Source: Halovenus sp. (GTDB taxonomy: Archaea; Halobacteriota; Halobacteria; Halobacteriales; Haloarculaceae). Taken from it: a stretch of DNA of 37,323 nucleotides. Location of the stretch: the NCBI GenBank assembly GCA_028274925.1, contig JAQCNR010000457.1:1-37323 (forward strand), written 5' to 3'. A program made the position numbers and the translations under genes. A model generated the notes under the pieces. It did no database searches, was not told where the DNA came from, and saw nothing but the letters and a program-made list of their open reading frames with translations. This document shows, one piece after another, positions 17,254 to 25,641 of this stretch; position 1 is the stretch's first letter, and each line of letters opens with the position of its first letter.

Positions 17254-18561
17254 TCACCGGTCTGCAACCAGAACCACTCGCACGTCATTGACATTTGTCC
17301 CGGTTCGGCCCGTCTCGACGACGGCATCACGCTCAGCAAGATAGCTGTGAACGTCGTTTGCGTCGAGTGCCTCGCGGACGCGTGACTCGTCTTCGATGGA
17401 TTTTGCCTCGAGCAGTGCGCCAGCGACACCACTTGCGCCGTCGAGGCCGTCGGTGTCGACAGCGGCCACAACTCCCGCGTCCAGTTCGAGTGCGGCGGCG
17501 AGGGCGAACTCCTGGTTTGGTCCACCTACGCCATCGCCGTCGACTGTCACTGTGGTTTCCCCGCCCGAAACCAGTGCGACTGGCAGTGAAAATGGTTGCT
17601 CGTGTGCGCGACAGCTTTCGGCAATCCCAGCGTGAACCTGCCCAACATTGCTGGCCTCGCCTTCGATTTCGTCCCCGAGTATCGCCACCGGATAGCCAGC
17701 TACCTCCAGCGACGCGGCCGCCACCGTCAGTGCTGTCCTGTTGTCGGCGAGGATGTGTGTGTCGACGTGCTCGAAGTATTCTTCGCCCGGCGCTGGCGTC
17801 TCTGCTCGCTCACCCCGCTCGCCAGCCGCAAGTATCTCGGTAACTGCTGCTGGCGGCTCAATCTCGTCTCGCTCCAGCACTGCCACGGCGTCGCCATAGC
17901 TCGTCTCGTCGGGAGTGAGCGGCCCGCTCGCAATGACATCTTCCCGATTGCCGACCACGTCGCTGAAGAGCAACCCGACAGTTGTCGCCGGAGCGAGCGC
18001 CTCGGCGAGTTGTCCGCCCTTGGTTGCCGAGAGGTGTTTGCGGACTGCGTTGAGTTCGCCGATGGTCGCGCCGGCCGCCAGCAACTCGTCGGTGACTTCG
18101 CGGAGGTCCGACAGCGCCAGTCCATCGACAGGTTGAGCCAGCAGCGCGCTGCCGCCACCGGTGATGACGACCAGCGCGAGCGTCTCAGTTCCCGCGTCTC
18201 GGGCGCAATCGAGGACCCGCTCGGTTCCCGTCACGTTGGCCGCCGACGGAAGCGGATGTGTGCCCTCGAATACCTCGACTGTCTCGGTGTCGACGGGGTC
18301 GTCTGTCACGACGACGCCACCGTCGAGTGCGTCGCCGAGGACCGCTTCCAGTGCAGCGGCCGCCGTTGCTGCCGCGTTGCCGCCGCCGAGTACCACGACT
18401 CGGTCGAATCCAAGCGAGTACTCGCTGTCACCGACCGAGAGGAGGTCATCTTCGACGGTGACGGCGTCGGCGATGACGGAGCGAGGGTGTGCGGCGTCGA
18501 TACCGGCCTCGATGGCACGGCTGACGGCGGCCCGAGGCCCACCCGAGTCGTCTTCGCTCAT
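17254..18561 (-). CDS. Glycerate 2-kinase (MOFRL family)
   Basis: A 435-residue class II glycerate kinase that forms 2-phosphoglycerate from D-glycerate and ATP in serine, glyoxylate or sugar-acid catabolism. The N-terminal DUF4147 domain has FDRVVVLGGGNAAA, EGTHPLPSAAN, LVVITGGGSALL and NAVRKHLSATKGGQLA. The C-terminal MOFRL domain has SGGETTVTVDGDGVGGPNQEFAL and DTDGLDGAS. The ATG at 18561 is chosen because the eight codons before it have no family character. The gene is divergent from pssA with an 87-base spacer. Confidence 0.92.
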   Translation of the reverse strand: MSEDDSGGPRAAVSRAIEAGIDAAHPRSVIADAVTVEDDLLSVGDSEYSLGFDRVVVLGGGNAAATAAAALEAVLGDALDGGVVVTDDPVDTETVEVFEGTHPLPSAANVTGTERVLDCARDAGTETLALVVITGGGSALLAQPVDGLALSDLREVTDELLAAGATIGELNAVRKHLSATKGGQLAEALAPATTVGLLFSDVVGNREDVIASGPLTPDETSYGDAVAVLERDEIEPPAAVTEILAAGERGERAETPAPGEEYFEHVDTHILADNRTALTVAAASLEVAGYPVAILGDEIEGEASNVGQVHAGIAESCRAHEQPFSLPVALVSGGETTVTVDGDGVGGPNQEFALAAALELDAGVVAAVDTDGLDGASGVAGALLEAKSIEDESRVREALDANDVHSYLAERDAVVETGRTGTNVNDVRVVLVADR

Positions 18562-18648
18562 ACTGGTTGGTGGGCGGGCACCCACAAGACAGTCGCGGCT
18601 GGCAGGAGAATCGCGTCCTTCTTGTACACCCTGTCCGACGGTCTGGGT

Positions 18649-19335
18649 ATGTCTCTACGGGTGGTCGAGCGCCTCGGGTTGGCTGACGTGATGACGCTGG
18701 CAAACGCTGTCGTTGGGGTGGTCGCAATGGCCGCCGCAGTGCTCGGCGAGGTGCAACTCGTTGCCCGACTCATCCTGCTCGCGGCCGTCGCCGACGGACT
18801 CGATGGAATCATCGCCCGGGCTCGCGGTGGGACGGCCGTCGGGCCGTATCTCTACTCGACAGCCGATATTGTCTCCTTTGGCACGACACCAGCGCTGTTC
18901 ATCTTCGCCGCTGCGAACAGTGTCTGGGGGCCGCTTGGCTCTGAACCGCTGCTCTTCGCCGCCGCAACGGGAGTCGCCGCAATCTTCGTCGTCTTCTCGC
19001 TGGTCCGGACGGCCCTGTACACAGTCCACGTCGACCCCGACGAGAACAGGCCCGGTATCCAGAACACGCTGGCGTCGTCCATCCTCGCTGCCGCGTATCT
19101 CGCCGGGTTGACTGCTGTGCCGGCACTGCTCGCGGCGTCAGTCGTACTCTCGGTGCTGATGGTCGCGCCCGTTCCGTATCCGAAACTTGCTGCCCGGGAC
19201 GCACTCGCGATGGGGGTTGTCCAGATGGGCGCGATTCTCGTCCCGACCGTTGCCGGGCGTGTGCTGCCGCGGGCGCTGCTGGTCGCTGCGCTGGCCTATC
19301 TCACGCTCGCACCGCGATTCTACTGGGAGGAGTGA
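18649..19335 (+). CDS. pssA: CDP-alcohol phosphatidyltransferase, PssA-like (archaetidylserine synthase type)
   Basis: A 228-residue membrane protein with about six to eight hydrophobic helices. The CDP-alcohol phosphotransferase motif is recognisable at 49-73: Asp49, Asp52-Gly, AR, then GPYL, then Asp73 followed by SFG. The third Asp of the motif, expected at 69 (LDSxAD in relatives), is Tyr here (codon TAC), which may affect metal binding. In haloarchaea the PssA-type enzyme makes archaetidylserine, a precursor of archaetidylethanolamine, and is linked to archaeosortase-dependent surface anchoring. Its stop lies two bases from the convergent DUF5305-like gene of the surface-protein locus. 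Confidence 0.82.
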   Translation: MSLRVVERLGLADVMTLANAVVGVVAMAAAVLGEVQLVARLILLAAVADGLDGIIARARGGTAVGPYLYSTADIVSFGTTPALFIFAAANSVWGPLGSEPLLFAAATGVAAIFVVFSLVRTALYTVHVDPDENRPGIQNTLASSILAAAYLAGLTAVPALLAASVVLSVLMVAPVPYPKLAARDALAMGVVQMGAILVPTVAGRVLPRALLVAALAYLTLAPRFYWEE

Positions 19336-19337
19336 AC

Positions 19338-20498
19338 TCAGGACTCTTCGGTATCCTCGCCTCCATCGCTCTCTGCCACCACATCCTCACCCGTGCTTCC
19401 CGCTGTTGTGCCGGAAGTTGCAAGTACACTGTCCCCATCAGCAGGCGGTGTGGGTGGCTCGTACTGGTAGGTCGTCTCGTCGAGTAACACCGCGAAGATG
19501 TCTCGGGATGGGTCTTCGATAACCCGTCGGTTGCTGTCGATTGCGACATCGACGAGCCCTTCCAGCGAGTCGACCGCAACAGTTCGACCGTCCATCGCGT
19601 CGGGCGGAACCCTTCCCTGGGTCAGCCACTCGTCGAAGGTCTGGAGCTCGGACTGAAAGTCAATCCACTCGCGTTCGCTCTCTGATACCGTTGCCCACCC
19701 GCTGGCCCGGCTACCGACGACGCCAGCGAGTCCGAGCACGGAGAGCACCACTACTAACGGACCGCCGACAGACCGTAGTGGGCCATAGCTTGCCACAACG
19801 CGGACCGGTTCGGTCTGACTGCCACTATTCGTTACTGCAGAGTCAGTCGCGACACTGTAGGTTCCACCACCTGTCTGGATTGTAAGGCCATCGGTGATTG
19901 TTTTGTTAACCGGCTGGCCGTTACGCTGTCCGGTGAGCTGCAGGGTCGTCTGGACGGACACCTCCGACTCACCTGGTGTTCCGCCGAGTTCCTCCTCGAT
20001 TTCATTGATTCGGCGCTGCTGGTCGGTCACGTTGACCGAAAAGGGAACGGCAAATTCCTCATTCGGCCCAAGTTGCTGCGTTCTTTTCGTTGTGAGCGTC
20101 TGCTCGTCGCGCCAAAACTCAGTGTTTTCGCCGACGGAGCGAAGCACCAGCGTCAGCGTTGCGTTCGCTGTGAGCGACCCGCTTGCCGACGCATCGTAGC
20201 TGTATTGAAATGTGCCGTTAAGCACCGGGGCGATTGACTGTAAGTAGACGCTCTGGTCGGTCAGTGTCTCCCCCACGGTGAAAACGGGTGTCTGGGTCTG
20301 AACCGTGGCTTCGTGTGTGTACGTCGCTGTCGAACGCCAGTTCGACCTTTCCTCTTGTTCAATCTCTGTCCCCGGGTCCACATGGGCGGTATAAGTCACG
20401 AACCCGCCAAGTACAGAGAGCAGGAACAACCCTGCCACGAGGATGGCCACATTGTCGGCGATAAGCAGCCGCAGCTGTCCCAACCACCTACGCATCAT
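19338..20498 (-). CDS. DUF5305-like membrane protein with extracellular domain
   Basis: A 386-residue protein with an N-terminal membrane segment (about 13-36), a Thr/Ser/Asn-rich extracellular region (about 37-235) with several N-glycosylation sequons (for example NGT, NAT, NKT), a second membrane segment (about 240-262) and a cytoplasmic tail ending in an acidic Ser/Thr-rich stretch. This two-anchor layout matches the haloarchaeal DUF5305 family, which often sits beside S26 signal peptidases. Function is unknown; the architecture suits an assembly or anchoring partner for secreted subunits. It is the last gene of the three-gene operon starting at 22459. Start codons are two tandem ATGs. Confidence 0.75.
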   Translation of the reverse strand: MMRRWLGQLRLLIADNVAILVAGLFLLSVLGGFVTYTAHVDPGTEIEQEERSNWRSTATYTHEATVQTQTPVFTVGETLTDQSVYLQSIAPVLNGTFQYSYDASASGSLTANATLTLVLRSVGENTEFWRDEQTLTTKRTQQLGPNEEFAVPFSVNVTDQQRRINEIEEELGGTPGESEVSVQTTLQLTGQRNGQPVNKTITDGLTIQTGGGTYSVATDSAVTNSGSQTEPVRVVASYGPLRSVGGPLVVVLSVLGLAGVVGSRASGWATVSESEREWIDFQSELQTFDEWLTQGRVPPDAMDGRTVAVDSLEGLVDVAIDSNRRVIEDPSRDIFAVLLDETTYQYEPPTPPADGDSVLATSGTTAGSTGEDVVAESDGGEDTEES

Positions 20499-20540
20499 TT
20501 TTAACCACTCCTTCGTCGGATAAATGAATTGTGCTGTTGC

Positions 20541-21668
20541 TCACGATGACCACCATGACCCGCGCGTGCGACTCCGCTCTCTCAATCGTCCGCCGCCAAG
20601 CAGCCAAATTCCAACGAGATAGAACGGGACGGCAACGAGTAGGTTGATGACGATAATCGGTGTCCACGGGTGGAGACGGTATAGCCGTTCGATGACCGGT
20701 GTCGGGAGCACACGCAGATACCGGTACTGCTGGACGAACGCGCGGTACTGACCCGTCTCTTCGGGCGCCGAGATAGTGACTTCTACGGTGGCAGCTGACC
20801 GACCCTCGACCGAGAGCTGTCGTGGCTGTGCGTCGATACGCTCGCCAGTCGGTTCGAGAAAGACGACTGTCGGGATAACTCCAGTATTCTGGACTGTGTA
20901 GTTGAGCGATTCTGTACTCCCTTGTTCGATGACAGTCGGCGAGTCGCTCTGAAACTCTGCGCTAATGATACCAAACTCCTGGGCTCCAGCAGGAACAATC
21001 ATCGATGCCGTCACACCGGCGATGACGACCAGCGTCAACACGCCCATCAGCTTATACGCACTTGTGCCGGTGTCACGGCTACGGTCCCGACTTCGCTGCT
21101 GATCTGACTCGAACCGTCCGGCGACAGCGTACAGCACGACTGACACTCCGAGGAGGAGGTATCCGACCCCCTGCAATCCGAGAAACGCACGCGATCCGAA
21201 TATCTGTGCGAGCCAAATCTGGAGTGACCTCACTGCCGACTGAATCCACAGTATTGCAGCGCCCAGAAACGGAATCGTCAGCACCGACCCACCGGGACGC
21301 CACGCGACGGCTTTGACCTCTGCCTCGGACACCGGCGGCTCTCCACCGTCTTGGTCGGTGAACGGATTGTTATCTCCCTGCGTGATGTACCCCTCGTCGG
21401 TCACGTCGACGACGCGGTGTGTCGTCAGCCCGCCGCCCTGGATTTCCTCGGACTCGAAGACGATGACGTCACCCTCATCCACATCGTCGGCGAGTTCCGG
21501 CGGCACCGCGACGAAGCCGTCCCCGACATCGATTGTTGGCTCCATACTCTCGGACGTGACGAAGCTCAACAGAATCGGCTGGCCGAGCACCTGGCCGACG
21601 AGCAGCGCGAGTATGACGACTACGATGGCAATCTGAAACGCGCTCCAGAGTGTGCGTCGGAGTTCCAT
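20541..21668 (-). CDS. SipW-like S26 signal peptidase with extra C-terminal domain
   Basis: A 375-residue membrane peptidase. After the first membrane helix (about 12-30), Ser41 in SESMEPT is the nucleophile and His84 in TTHRVV replaces the bacterial Lys, giving the Ser-His-Asp type of archaea, ER and SipW; Asp99 in QGDNN and Asp105 or Asp107 complete the site. Beyond residue 150 it departs from a plain peptidase: two more helices (about 166-185 and 208-228), an extracellular beta-rich domain (about 229-330) and a last helix (about 345-365). It is encoded between a secreted protein and a DUF5305-like protein, so it probably processes the secreted proteins of this locus. ATG at 21668 is chosen over an upstream TTG. 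Confidence 0.9.
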   Translation of the reverse strand: MELRRTLWSAFQIAIVVVILALLVGQVLGQPILLSFVTSESMEPTIDVGDGFVAVPPELADDVDEGDVIVFESEEIQGGGLTTHRVVDVTDEGYITQGDNNPFTDQDGGEPPVSEAEVKAVAWRPGGSVLTIPFLGAAILWIQSAVRSLQIWLAQIFGSRAFLGLQGVGYLLLGVSVVLYAVAGRFESDQQRSRDRSRDTGTSAYKLMGVLTLVVIAGVTASMIVPAGAQEFGIISAEFQSDSPTVIEQGSTESLNYTVQNTGVIPTVVFLEPTGERIDAQPRQLSVEGRSAATVEVTISAPEETGQYRAFVQQYRYLRVLPTPVIERLYRLHPWTPIIVINLLVAVPFYLVGIWLLGGGRLRERSRTRGSWWSS

Positions 21669-21727
21669 TATTACACCCAACCGACCTTTGGTAACTACAG
21701 TTCGACAGCTATTGGCTCGACGATCGC

Positions 21728-22459
21728 CTAGCTCTCCTCACACGAATCCCCGTAGTGAGTTCCGTCGATTTCGACACAGGCAATAGCGTCTATATTACCC
21801 GTATTCTCTTTAACCTGGTTCTTGAGATTCTTATTAGGCTTGAACTCCCCGGTCTGGGTCTGTTCGTTCCCGTCAGTATCGACGTAGGTGACTGTCGCGT
21901 TCCGGCTCTGGCCTCCGGTTATTTTTGCGTCGCCATTTCCAGTGTATTCGACAAGCTCTCTTTGATTCGACGAATTTTGGCTCGACGAATTCCCCGCCGC
22001 ACACGTTACGGTGAACGACCGCTCTATGGTTTCGCTGTCGCCCTCCACTGTCGCACTGACAGTGTCTCCGGTGACCGTCACTGTGGCAGTGACCTCGGCT
22101 TCTGCCGCCGGCCTACAACTTGTTACGTCAGCCCTGACCCTTCCTGCCTCGCCGGAGGAGATTGTCGGATATTCCGGGGGACCAAACTGAATATCGTTGT
22201 CATCGGTTACGATGCCGACGTCAGTCACCTCAACTTCCTGCGCGAATCTATTCGATATGTCGACGATTTCGATAGTCTCGCCCGACTCGATTTCACTTTT
22301 GTCTGTAGTATTGTACCCGATGAACGCACTTTCATCGTCCGCAACATCGACAGAGATGGCCCGGTCGGCCGTCGTCGAGCTGAACCCGAGGCTGCCGGAA
22401 ACAAGCAGGAGTCCAGCCGCAACCGCCAGCCCAATGCTCAGGAGTCGTACAGTGTTCAT
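21728..22459 (-). CDS. Secreted protein with SipW-type cleavage region, TasA/DUF1102-like
   Basis: A 243-residue exported protein. A Sec-type signal (basic start, hydrophobic 6-22, no twin Arg) leads into GFSSTTADRAISVDVADDE at about 25-43. That stretch matches the cleavage-region motif of the two Tat-type proteins at 23071 and 23921. The mature part is beta-rich, acidic and Asn/Ser/Thr-rich with several sequons, and has four Cys (two pairs: TSC/VTC and near IACVE/DSC) that could form disulfides. It leads the minus-strand operon with the signal peptidase and DUF5305-like genes and is probably a substrate of that peptidase. It may be a filament subunit or a capping protein; this is inference. 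Confidence 0.72.
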   Translation of the reverse strand: MNTVRLLSIGLAVAAGLLLVSGSLGFSSTTADRAISVDVADDESAFIGYNTTDKSEIESGETIEIVDISNRFAQEVEVTDVGIVTDDNDIQFGPPEYPTISSGEAGRVRADVTSCRPAAEAEVTATVTVTGDTVSATVEGDSETIERSFTVTCAAGNSSSQNSSNQRELVEYTGNGDAKITGGQSRNATVTYVDTDGNEQTQTGEFKPNKNLKNQVKENTGNIDAIACVEIDGTHYGDSCEES

Positions 22460-23070
22460 ATTGTCAGACCAGCGTTCGTTCGGTTCCCGTCTCGACTCTG
22501 CGTGACTTTACCGTTGCCGCCACTCGATAATTCTGTACTGTGTTACATATAAATGCGGACGATATTTTACGCTCGGATACAACAATTCTGTGATACAAAA
22601 ACCTATGACAGTGTTTTCCGAAAACGCAACTCCAATGTAGCCGATACTCAGCCTGTCAATCGTTGGTATTGGTGGAAATTATACTTGTAACGAACTATTT
22701 GATTTATTACCGTTTAGCCGCAGGGAACAGCCGACTTGTCTACTTCAGGCAGGGACAGATGGGGTTACGGGCTATTTTTTGTCAAACACGAGATAACACT
22801 GCGCTGATTCAGACCAAGCCTGTTGGTCCCTTCTCGGCCAGGAGTCGATTTAGTGATGGCCTGACATCAGGAGCGCTCGCTCATGAGCTCACTCTCACGG
22901 TGCCTGTCAGTTCTCAGATTGGGGCTGTTGGGTCTCAGGGAACCTGCGAGACTCAGCCGGATTCGTTCAGGTGGCTTGATACAATTGGGATATGGCATGT
23001 AACAAAGAATGAGTTCGTCGGTGCTTGCATGGCCTGGCACGCGGCGAACAAAACAACGGTGACGATAACA
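22460..23070. other. Long AT-rich divergent intergenic region of the surface-protein locus
   Basis: These 611 bases separate the divergent secreted-protein genes. AT content rises sharply around 22540-22760. ATATAAA (22547-22553) is the best TATA element for the minus-strand operon, giving a leader near 65 bases. The stretch 22663-23070 is open in frame with the downstream gene, but its translation lacks the acidic haloarchaeal composition and lies upstream of a clear Tat signal peptide, so I treat it as non-coding. It may hold operators for the locus. Confidence 0.6.
22547..22553 (-). promoter_or_regulatory. TATA element of the secreted-protein/signal-peptidase operon
   Basis: TTTATAT on the minus strand is a strong haloarchaeal TATA match. 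It places the transcript start near 22524 and gives a leader of about 65 bases before the ATG at 22459. Confidence 0.5.
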
Positions 23071-23787
23071 ATGGAACGACGCAAATTCTTGATCGGCGCA
23101 GGATCGCTCGCTGCTGGCGGGGCAGCTGCACTAGGTAGTGGCGCGTTCACGAGTGTCGAAGCACAGCGAGAGATTGAATTAGCTATCCAGCCGGATGGCG
23201 AAGGTGCATACCTTGACTTTGGGAATACTAGCCAATATGCAAATAAGAGCGGAGGTACGCTCAGTCTCACCTTTGATGAACAAGCTAATACTTCAGGAGG
23301 TAAGGGAATAAGTTCCCAAGCGAACAGTACATTTGAGGGCGTGTTTAGTGTCTATAACAACGGTACGCAGGAGGTCAGCATTAATATTCCAACTGGTTCG
23401 GACCCAGAGAATTCTCCAGGGGTAGCCTCAACTCAGTTCTTAGTTGCGGAGGGCGACTCATTGAGCGACGACCCTTACGGATATAAATATGGAACAGGGC
23501 CAGTTGAAGTAGATTCAGTTGATATTTCATGGCCAGGTGAGACTATCCCAGAAAACAAACCTAGCAACCCAGTTCCGGAGACAGGAACTGAGGGTAATGT
23601 CAGTGGAACGCGTGTTAGGACAGAGTATCAAGGCCTTCGCTATCCTGGCGGACAGGCTGTGGTTGGAGTTGGCCAATCCGTGAGCGTTGACGTGAGATTT
23701 ACCGTTTCAAATCCGCGTGAGCAAGAGAATGACTTCGGAACAGAGCCATTCATCATTGAAGCTGAAGCAACTAATCAGAGTCAATAA
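23071..23787 (+). CDS. Secreted DUF1102/TasA-like protein with Tat-like signal
   Basis: A 238-residue exported protein. It starts MERRKFLIGAG (twin Arg), followed by an Ala/Gly-rich hydrophobic stretch to about 24 and the cleavage region GAFTSVEAQR (24-33). The first 33 residues are almost the same as in the next gene, while the mature parts differ. The mature part is beta-rich, with VFSVYNNGTQEVSINI and VDVRFTV blocks as in camelysin/TasA-like folds. Codon use is AT-richer than in surrounding genes (many aat, ata and tta-like choices), suggesting recent transfer or fast evolution. Chosen start: the ATG at 23071, where the signal peptide begins. Probable substrate of the signal peptidase at 20541. 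Confidence 0.78.
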   Translation: MERRKFLIGAGSLAAGGAAALGSGAFTSVEAQREIELAIQPDGEGAYLDFGNTSQYANKSGGTLSLTFDEQANTSGGKGISSQANSTFEGVFSVYNNGTQEVSINIPTGSDPENSPGVASTQFLVAEGDSLSDDPYGYKYGTGPVEVDSVDISWPGETIPENKPSNPVPETGTEGNVSGTRVRTEYQGLRYPGGQAVVGVGQSVSVDVRFTVSNPREQENDFGTEPFIIEAEATNQSQ

Positions 23788-23907
23788 CGTCACTTGAAGC
23801 ACTGACTGTTAGAATAGCTAAACGTGCCTTTAGCCAGCACCGAGCAGTGTTCGAATCGATAGAACCCACGCCAGCGTATGTTGGTTTGATTCCGTCGGTG
23901 GGTCTCC

Positions 23908-23912
23908 GGAGG
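23908..23912 (+). promoter_or_regulatory. Ribosome binding site of the second DUF1102-like gene
   Basis: GGAGG lies eight bases before the ATG at 23921. Few genes in this window have such a clear Shine-Dalgarno; it implies a leadered transcript and perhaps co-transcription with the gene ending at 23787. Confidence 0.6.
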
Positions 23913-23920
23913 AACGAACG

Positions 23921-24604
23921 ATGAAACGACGCAAATTCCTAATCGGCGCGGGGGCGCTCGCCGCGGGAGGAGCAGCCGCGTTGGGGAGTGGCGCGTTCAC
24001 CTCGGTTGAGGCTGACCGCGACATTTCGGTCGAAGTCACGGGTGACAACAACGCCCTTGTTAGACTCACGCCGGTTGTCCACCGAATCGAGAATGTCCCC
24101 AACGAAGACCGACCGGTCTACTTCGACGGCGGAATCGAAGACGGCACACTTGGAATCGATACGTCACGGTCACTGGCGAGTGGTGTCAACGCCAATGCGG
24201 TTACGTGGCTCGGGACGCCCAATTTCGACGAGCAATCGGGATGGGTTGGGATTAACGAGGATAATATCGACTGGGCCGGGGATCATACGTACACTCCTCG
24301 CGCCGCGTTTGGGATTGAGAACCGAGGAACGCAGGAGTACGACTTAACGTTTGAGTACCAGTACGCCAATGACCCCGGCGACTCGGAGATTACCTTCGAG
24401 TTTTATGACGGAGCAGCACCGGCATTAGGTAACTCATTTCCGCGCAAGATTGGGACGCTCACAGGAAATAATTCGGTGAGTGTCAAGGCCGGAAGCAGCG
24501 GTAACTCGTTCAGAGTTGACAAACGAATCTTCAGCTCGGTCAGAATAGATACTGGAGCGGTGGGCGACGACCTTTCGGGAGCACTCACAATCAGAGCAGA
24601 ATAA
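23921..24604 (+). CDS. Secreted DUF1102/TasA-like protein with Tat-like signal (second copy)
   Basis: A 227-residue exported protein starting MKRRKFLIGAGALAAGG, with twin Arg, an Ala-rich core and the cleavage region GAFTSVEADRDISVEVTGD (24-42). From the cleavage site on, RDISVEVTGDNNALVRL resembles the mature start of DUF1102 proteins. Later strands FGIENRGTQEYDLTFEY and AGSSGNSFRVDKR suggest a jelly-roll or Ig-like fold. The signal region is nearly identical to that of the protein at 23071, so both should follow the same export and processing route. The gap of 133 bases and the clear ribosome binding site allow an operon. Function, probably surface or filament subunit, is inferred. Confidence 0.8.
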   Translation: MKRRKFLIGAGALAAGGAAALGSGAFTSVEADRDISVEVTGDNNALVRLTPVVHRIENVPNEDRPVYFDGGIEDGTLGIDTSRSLASGVNANAVTWLGTPNFDEQSGWVGINEDNIDWAGDHTYTPRAAFGIENRGTQEYDLTFEYQYANDPGDSEITFEFYDGAAPALGNSFPRKIGTLTGNNSVSVKAGSSGNSFRVDKRIFSSVRIDTGAVGDDLSGALTIRAE

Positions 24605-25053
24605 TCGTAACTCCATAGCTGCCAGACATTCACAAAATCTGTGAATGTAATCCACACCGCTGCAGTTGAACTCGGGGTCAGCGATCATGCGGAAGTTGTG
24701 CTCGTGATTGATGCACTTGGGATTTAGTCTGTCTCGTTGTTCTCGTAAATATTTAAATAGTGACAATCAAAGATAATGTAACTCTGTAGGCAAATTAACA
24801 CCAGTCCATTCCTGATAGTTAGACTGCATCACTCTGGACGGTCTATAATTCTCGGCCAGAAGTCCCAATGGAAGATTGCATACCCGATTACTATTTATTC
24901 ATAAGTACTAGCAGATAACATTAATATAGCTACTATTTGTCCAAGGCGCAACTACATATAAAAGTATTTTACTCTATTTTCATTGCTGATTTTGATACCA
25001 GTCTAGTAATTTATACTCCATACGACCCACGTCAGACATATATCAATCTGAAT
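24605..25053. other. AT-rich intergenic region with a 9-bp hairpin
   Basis: These 449 bases hold ACATTCACA (24626-24634) and TGTGAATGT (24640-24648), a perfect 9-bp stem with a five-base loop 21 bases after the preceding stop; it may act in transcript termination or stability. Several TATA-like words follow (TATTTAAAT near 24750, TTATTC near 24895, TTTATAC at 25010). A short open stretch after the hairpin (24626-24727) ends in a stop and cannot be assigned. No gene is supported. Confidence 0.5.
25010..25016 (+). promoter_or_regulatory. TATA element of the membrane winged-helix regulator gene
   Basis: TTTATAC is 38-44 bases before the ATG at 25054, predicting a leader of roughly 14 bases. It supports that ATG instead of the TTG at 24937, which would lie upstream of the promoter. 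Confidence 0.5.
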
Positions 25054-25638
25054 ATGAGTGCCAGCCAACAGCCAGTCGGTCGACAGCAGGATGGCGACAC
25101 AGACGAAATCTCCCACGACGAGTGTTTCGAGCTGTTGAGCAACCACCGTCGCCGTTTTACCCTGCACCATCTCCGGCAGGCTGAGAACGGCACGGACCTT
25201 GGCGAACTAGCCGAACAGGTCGCTGCATGGGAAAACGAGGTTCCACTCGAAGAGATATCCTACGACCAGCGAAAGCGCGTCTACACGTCTCTCCAGCAGG
25301 TCCACCTTCCTCGGATGGACGATATGGGTGTGGTGGAATTCGACGACAGGGAGGGAACGGTGACGATGGGGCCCGCTGCCGAGGAACTGGACATCTATAT
25401 GGAAGTCGTCAGCGGAAAGGATGTCCCGTGGGGCTATTTTTATCCTGGGCTTGCGGCTGTGAACTTTGCTGTCGTGGGCCTCGCCGCGGGCGGCGTGCCC
25501 GGATTCGACGCCTTTTCTGGACTCGGCGTTGCCGTCTTCGTCGCGACGACGTTTCTCGTTGCCTCGCTCGCACACCTGTACGTTGCTCGCACGGAGATGC
25601 GTCTTGGCTCTGATGGCGACCCACCGGAGGTAGGCTAG
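25054..25638 (+). CDS. Membrane-anchored winged-helix regulator, DUF7344-like
   Basis: A 194-residue protein. The N-terminal domain opens with ISHDECFELLSNHRRRFTLHHL, the hallmark of a large haloarchaeal winged-helix family (DUF7344-like), and continues to about residue 120 with a helix-turn-helix around VYTSLQQVHLPRMDDMGVV. Two membrane helices follow (about 131-151 and 156-178) with a short tail. A DNA-binding domain tied to the membrane suggests a one-component sensor of envelope state. It is the only regulator inside the surface-protein locus and is a natural candidate to control it. Its stop lies three bases from the convergent rhomboid gene. Confidence 0.8.
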   Translation: MSASQQPVGRQQDGDTDEISHDECFELLSNHRRRFTLHHLRQAENGTDLGELAEQVAAWENEVPLEEISYDQRKRVYTSLQQVHLPRMDDMGVVEFDDREGTVTMGPAAEELDIYMEVVSGKDVPWGYFYPGLAAVNFAVVGLAAGGVPGFDAFSGLGVAVFVATTFLVASLAHLYVARTEMRLGSDGDPPEVG

Positions 25639-25641
25639 TAA

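Noticed and set aside
17596..18648. Long plus-strand frame running into pssA
   Set aside because: It is the antisense of glycerate kinase; its Cys/Arg-rich translation is a typical GC-rich shadow.
22663..23070. Open in-frame extension before the secreted protein at 23071
   Set aside because: It has only a TTG start, a composition unlike haloarchaeal proteins, and runs into a clear signal peptide that must be N-terminal.
24626..24727. Possible transposase remnant after the second secreted gene
   Set aside because: The short open stretch has no recognisable family motif, and a stop precedes it; chance is sufficient.
24937..25053. In-frame extension before the membrane winged-helix protein
   Set aside because: It starts with TTG, is hydrophobic and AT-rich, and contains the likely TATA element at 25010-25016.
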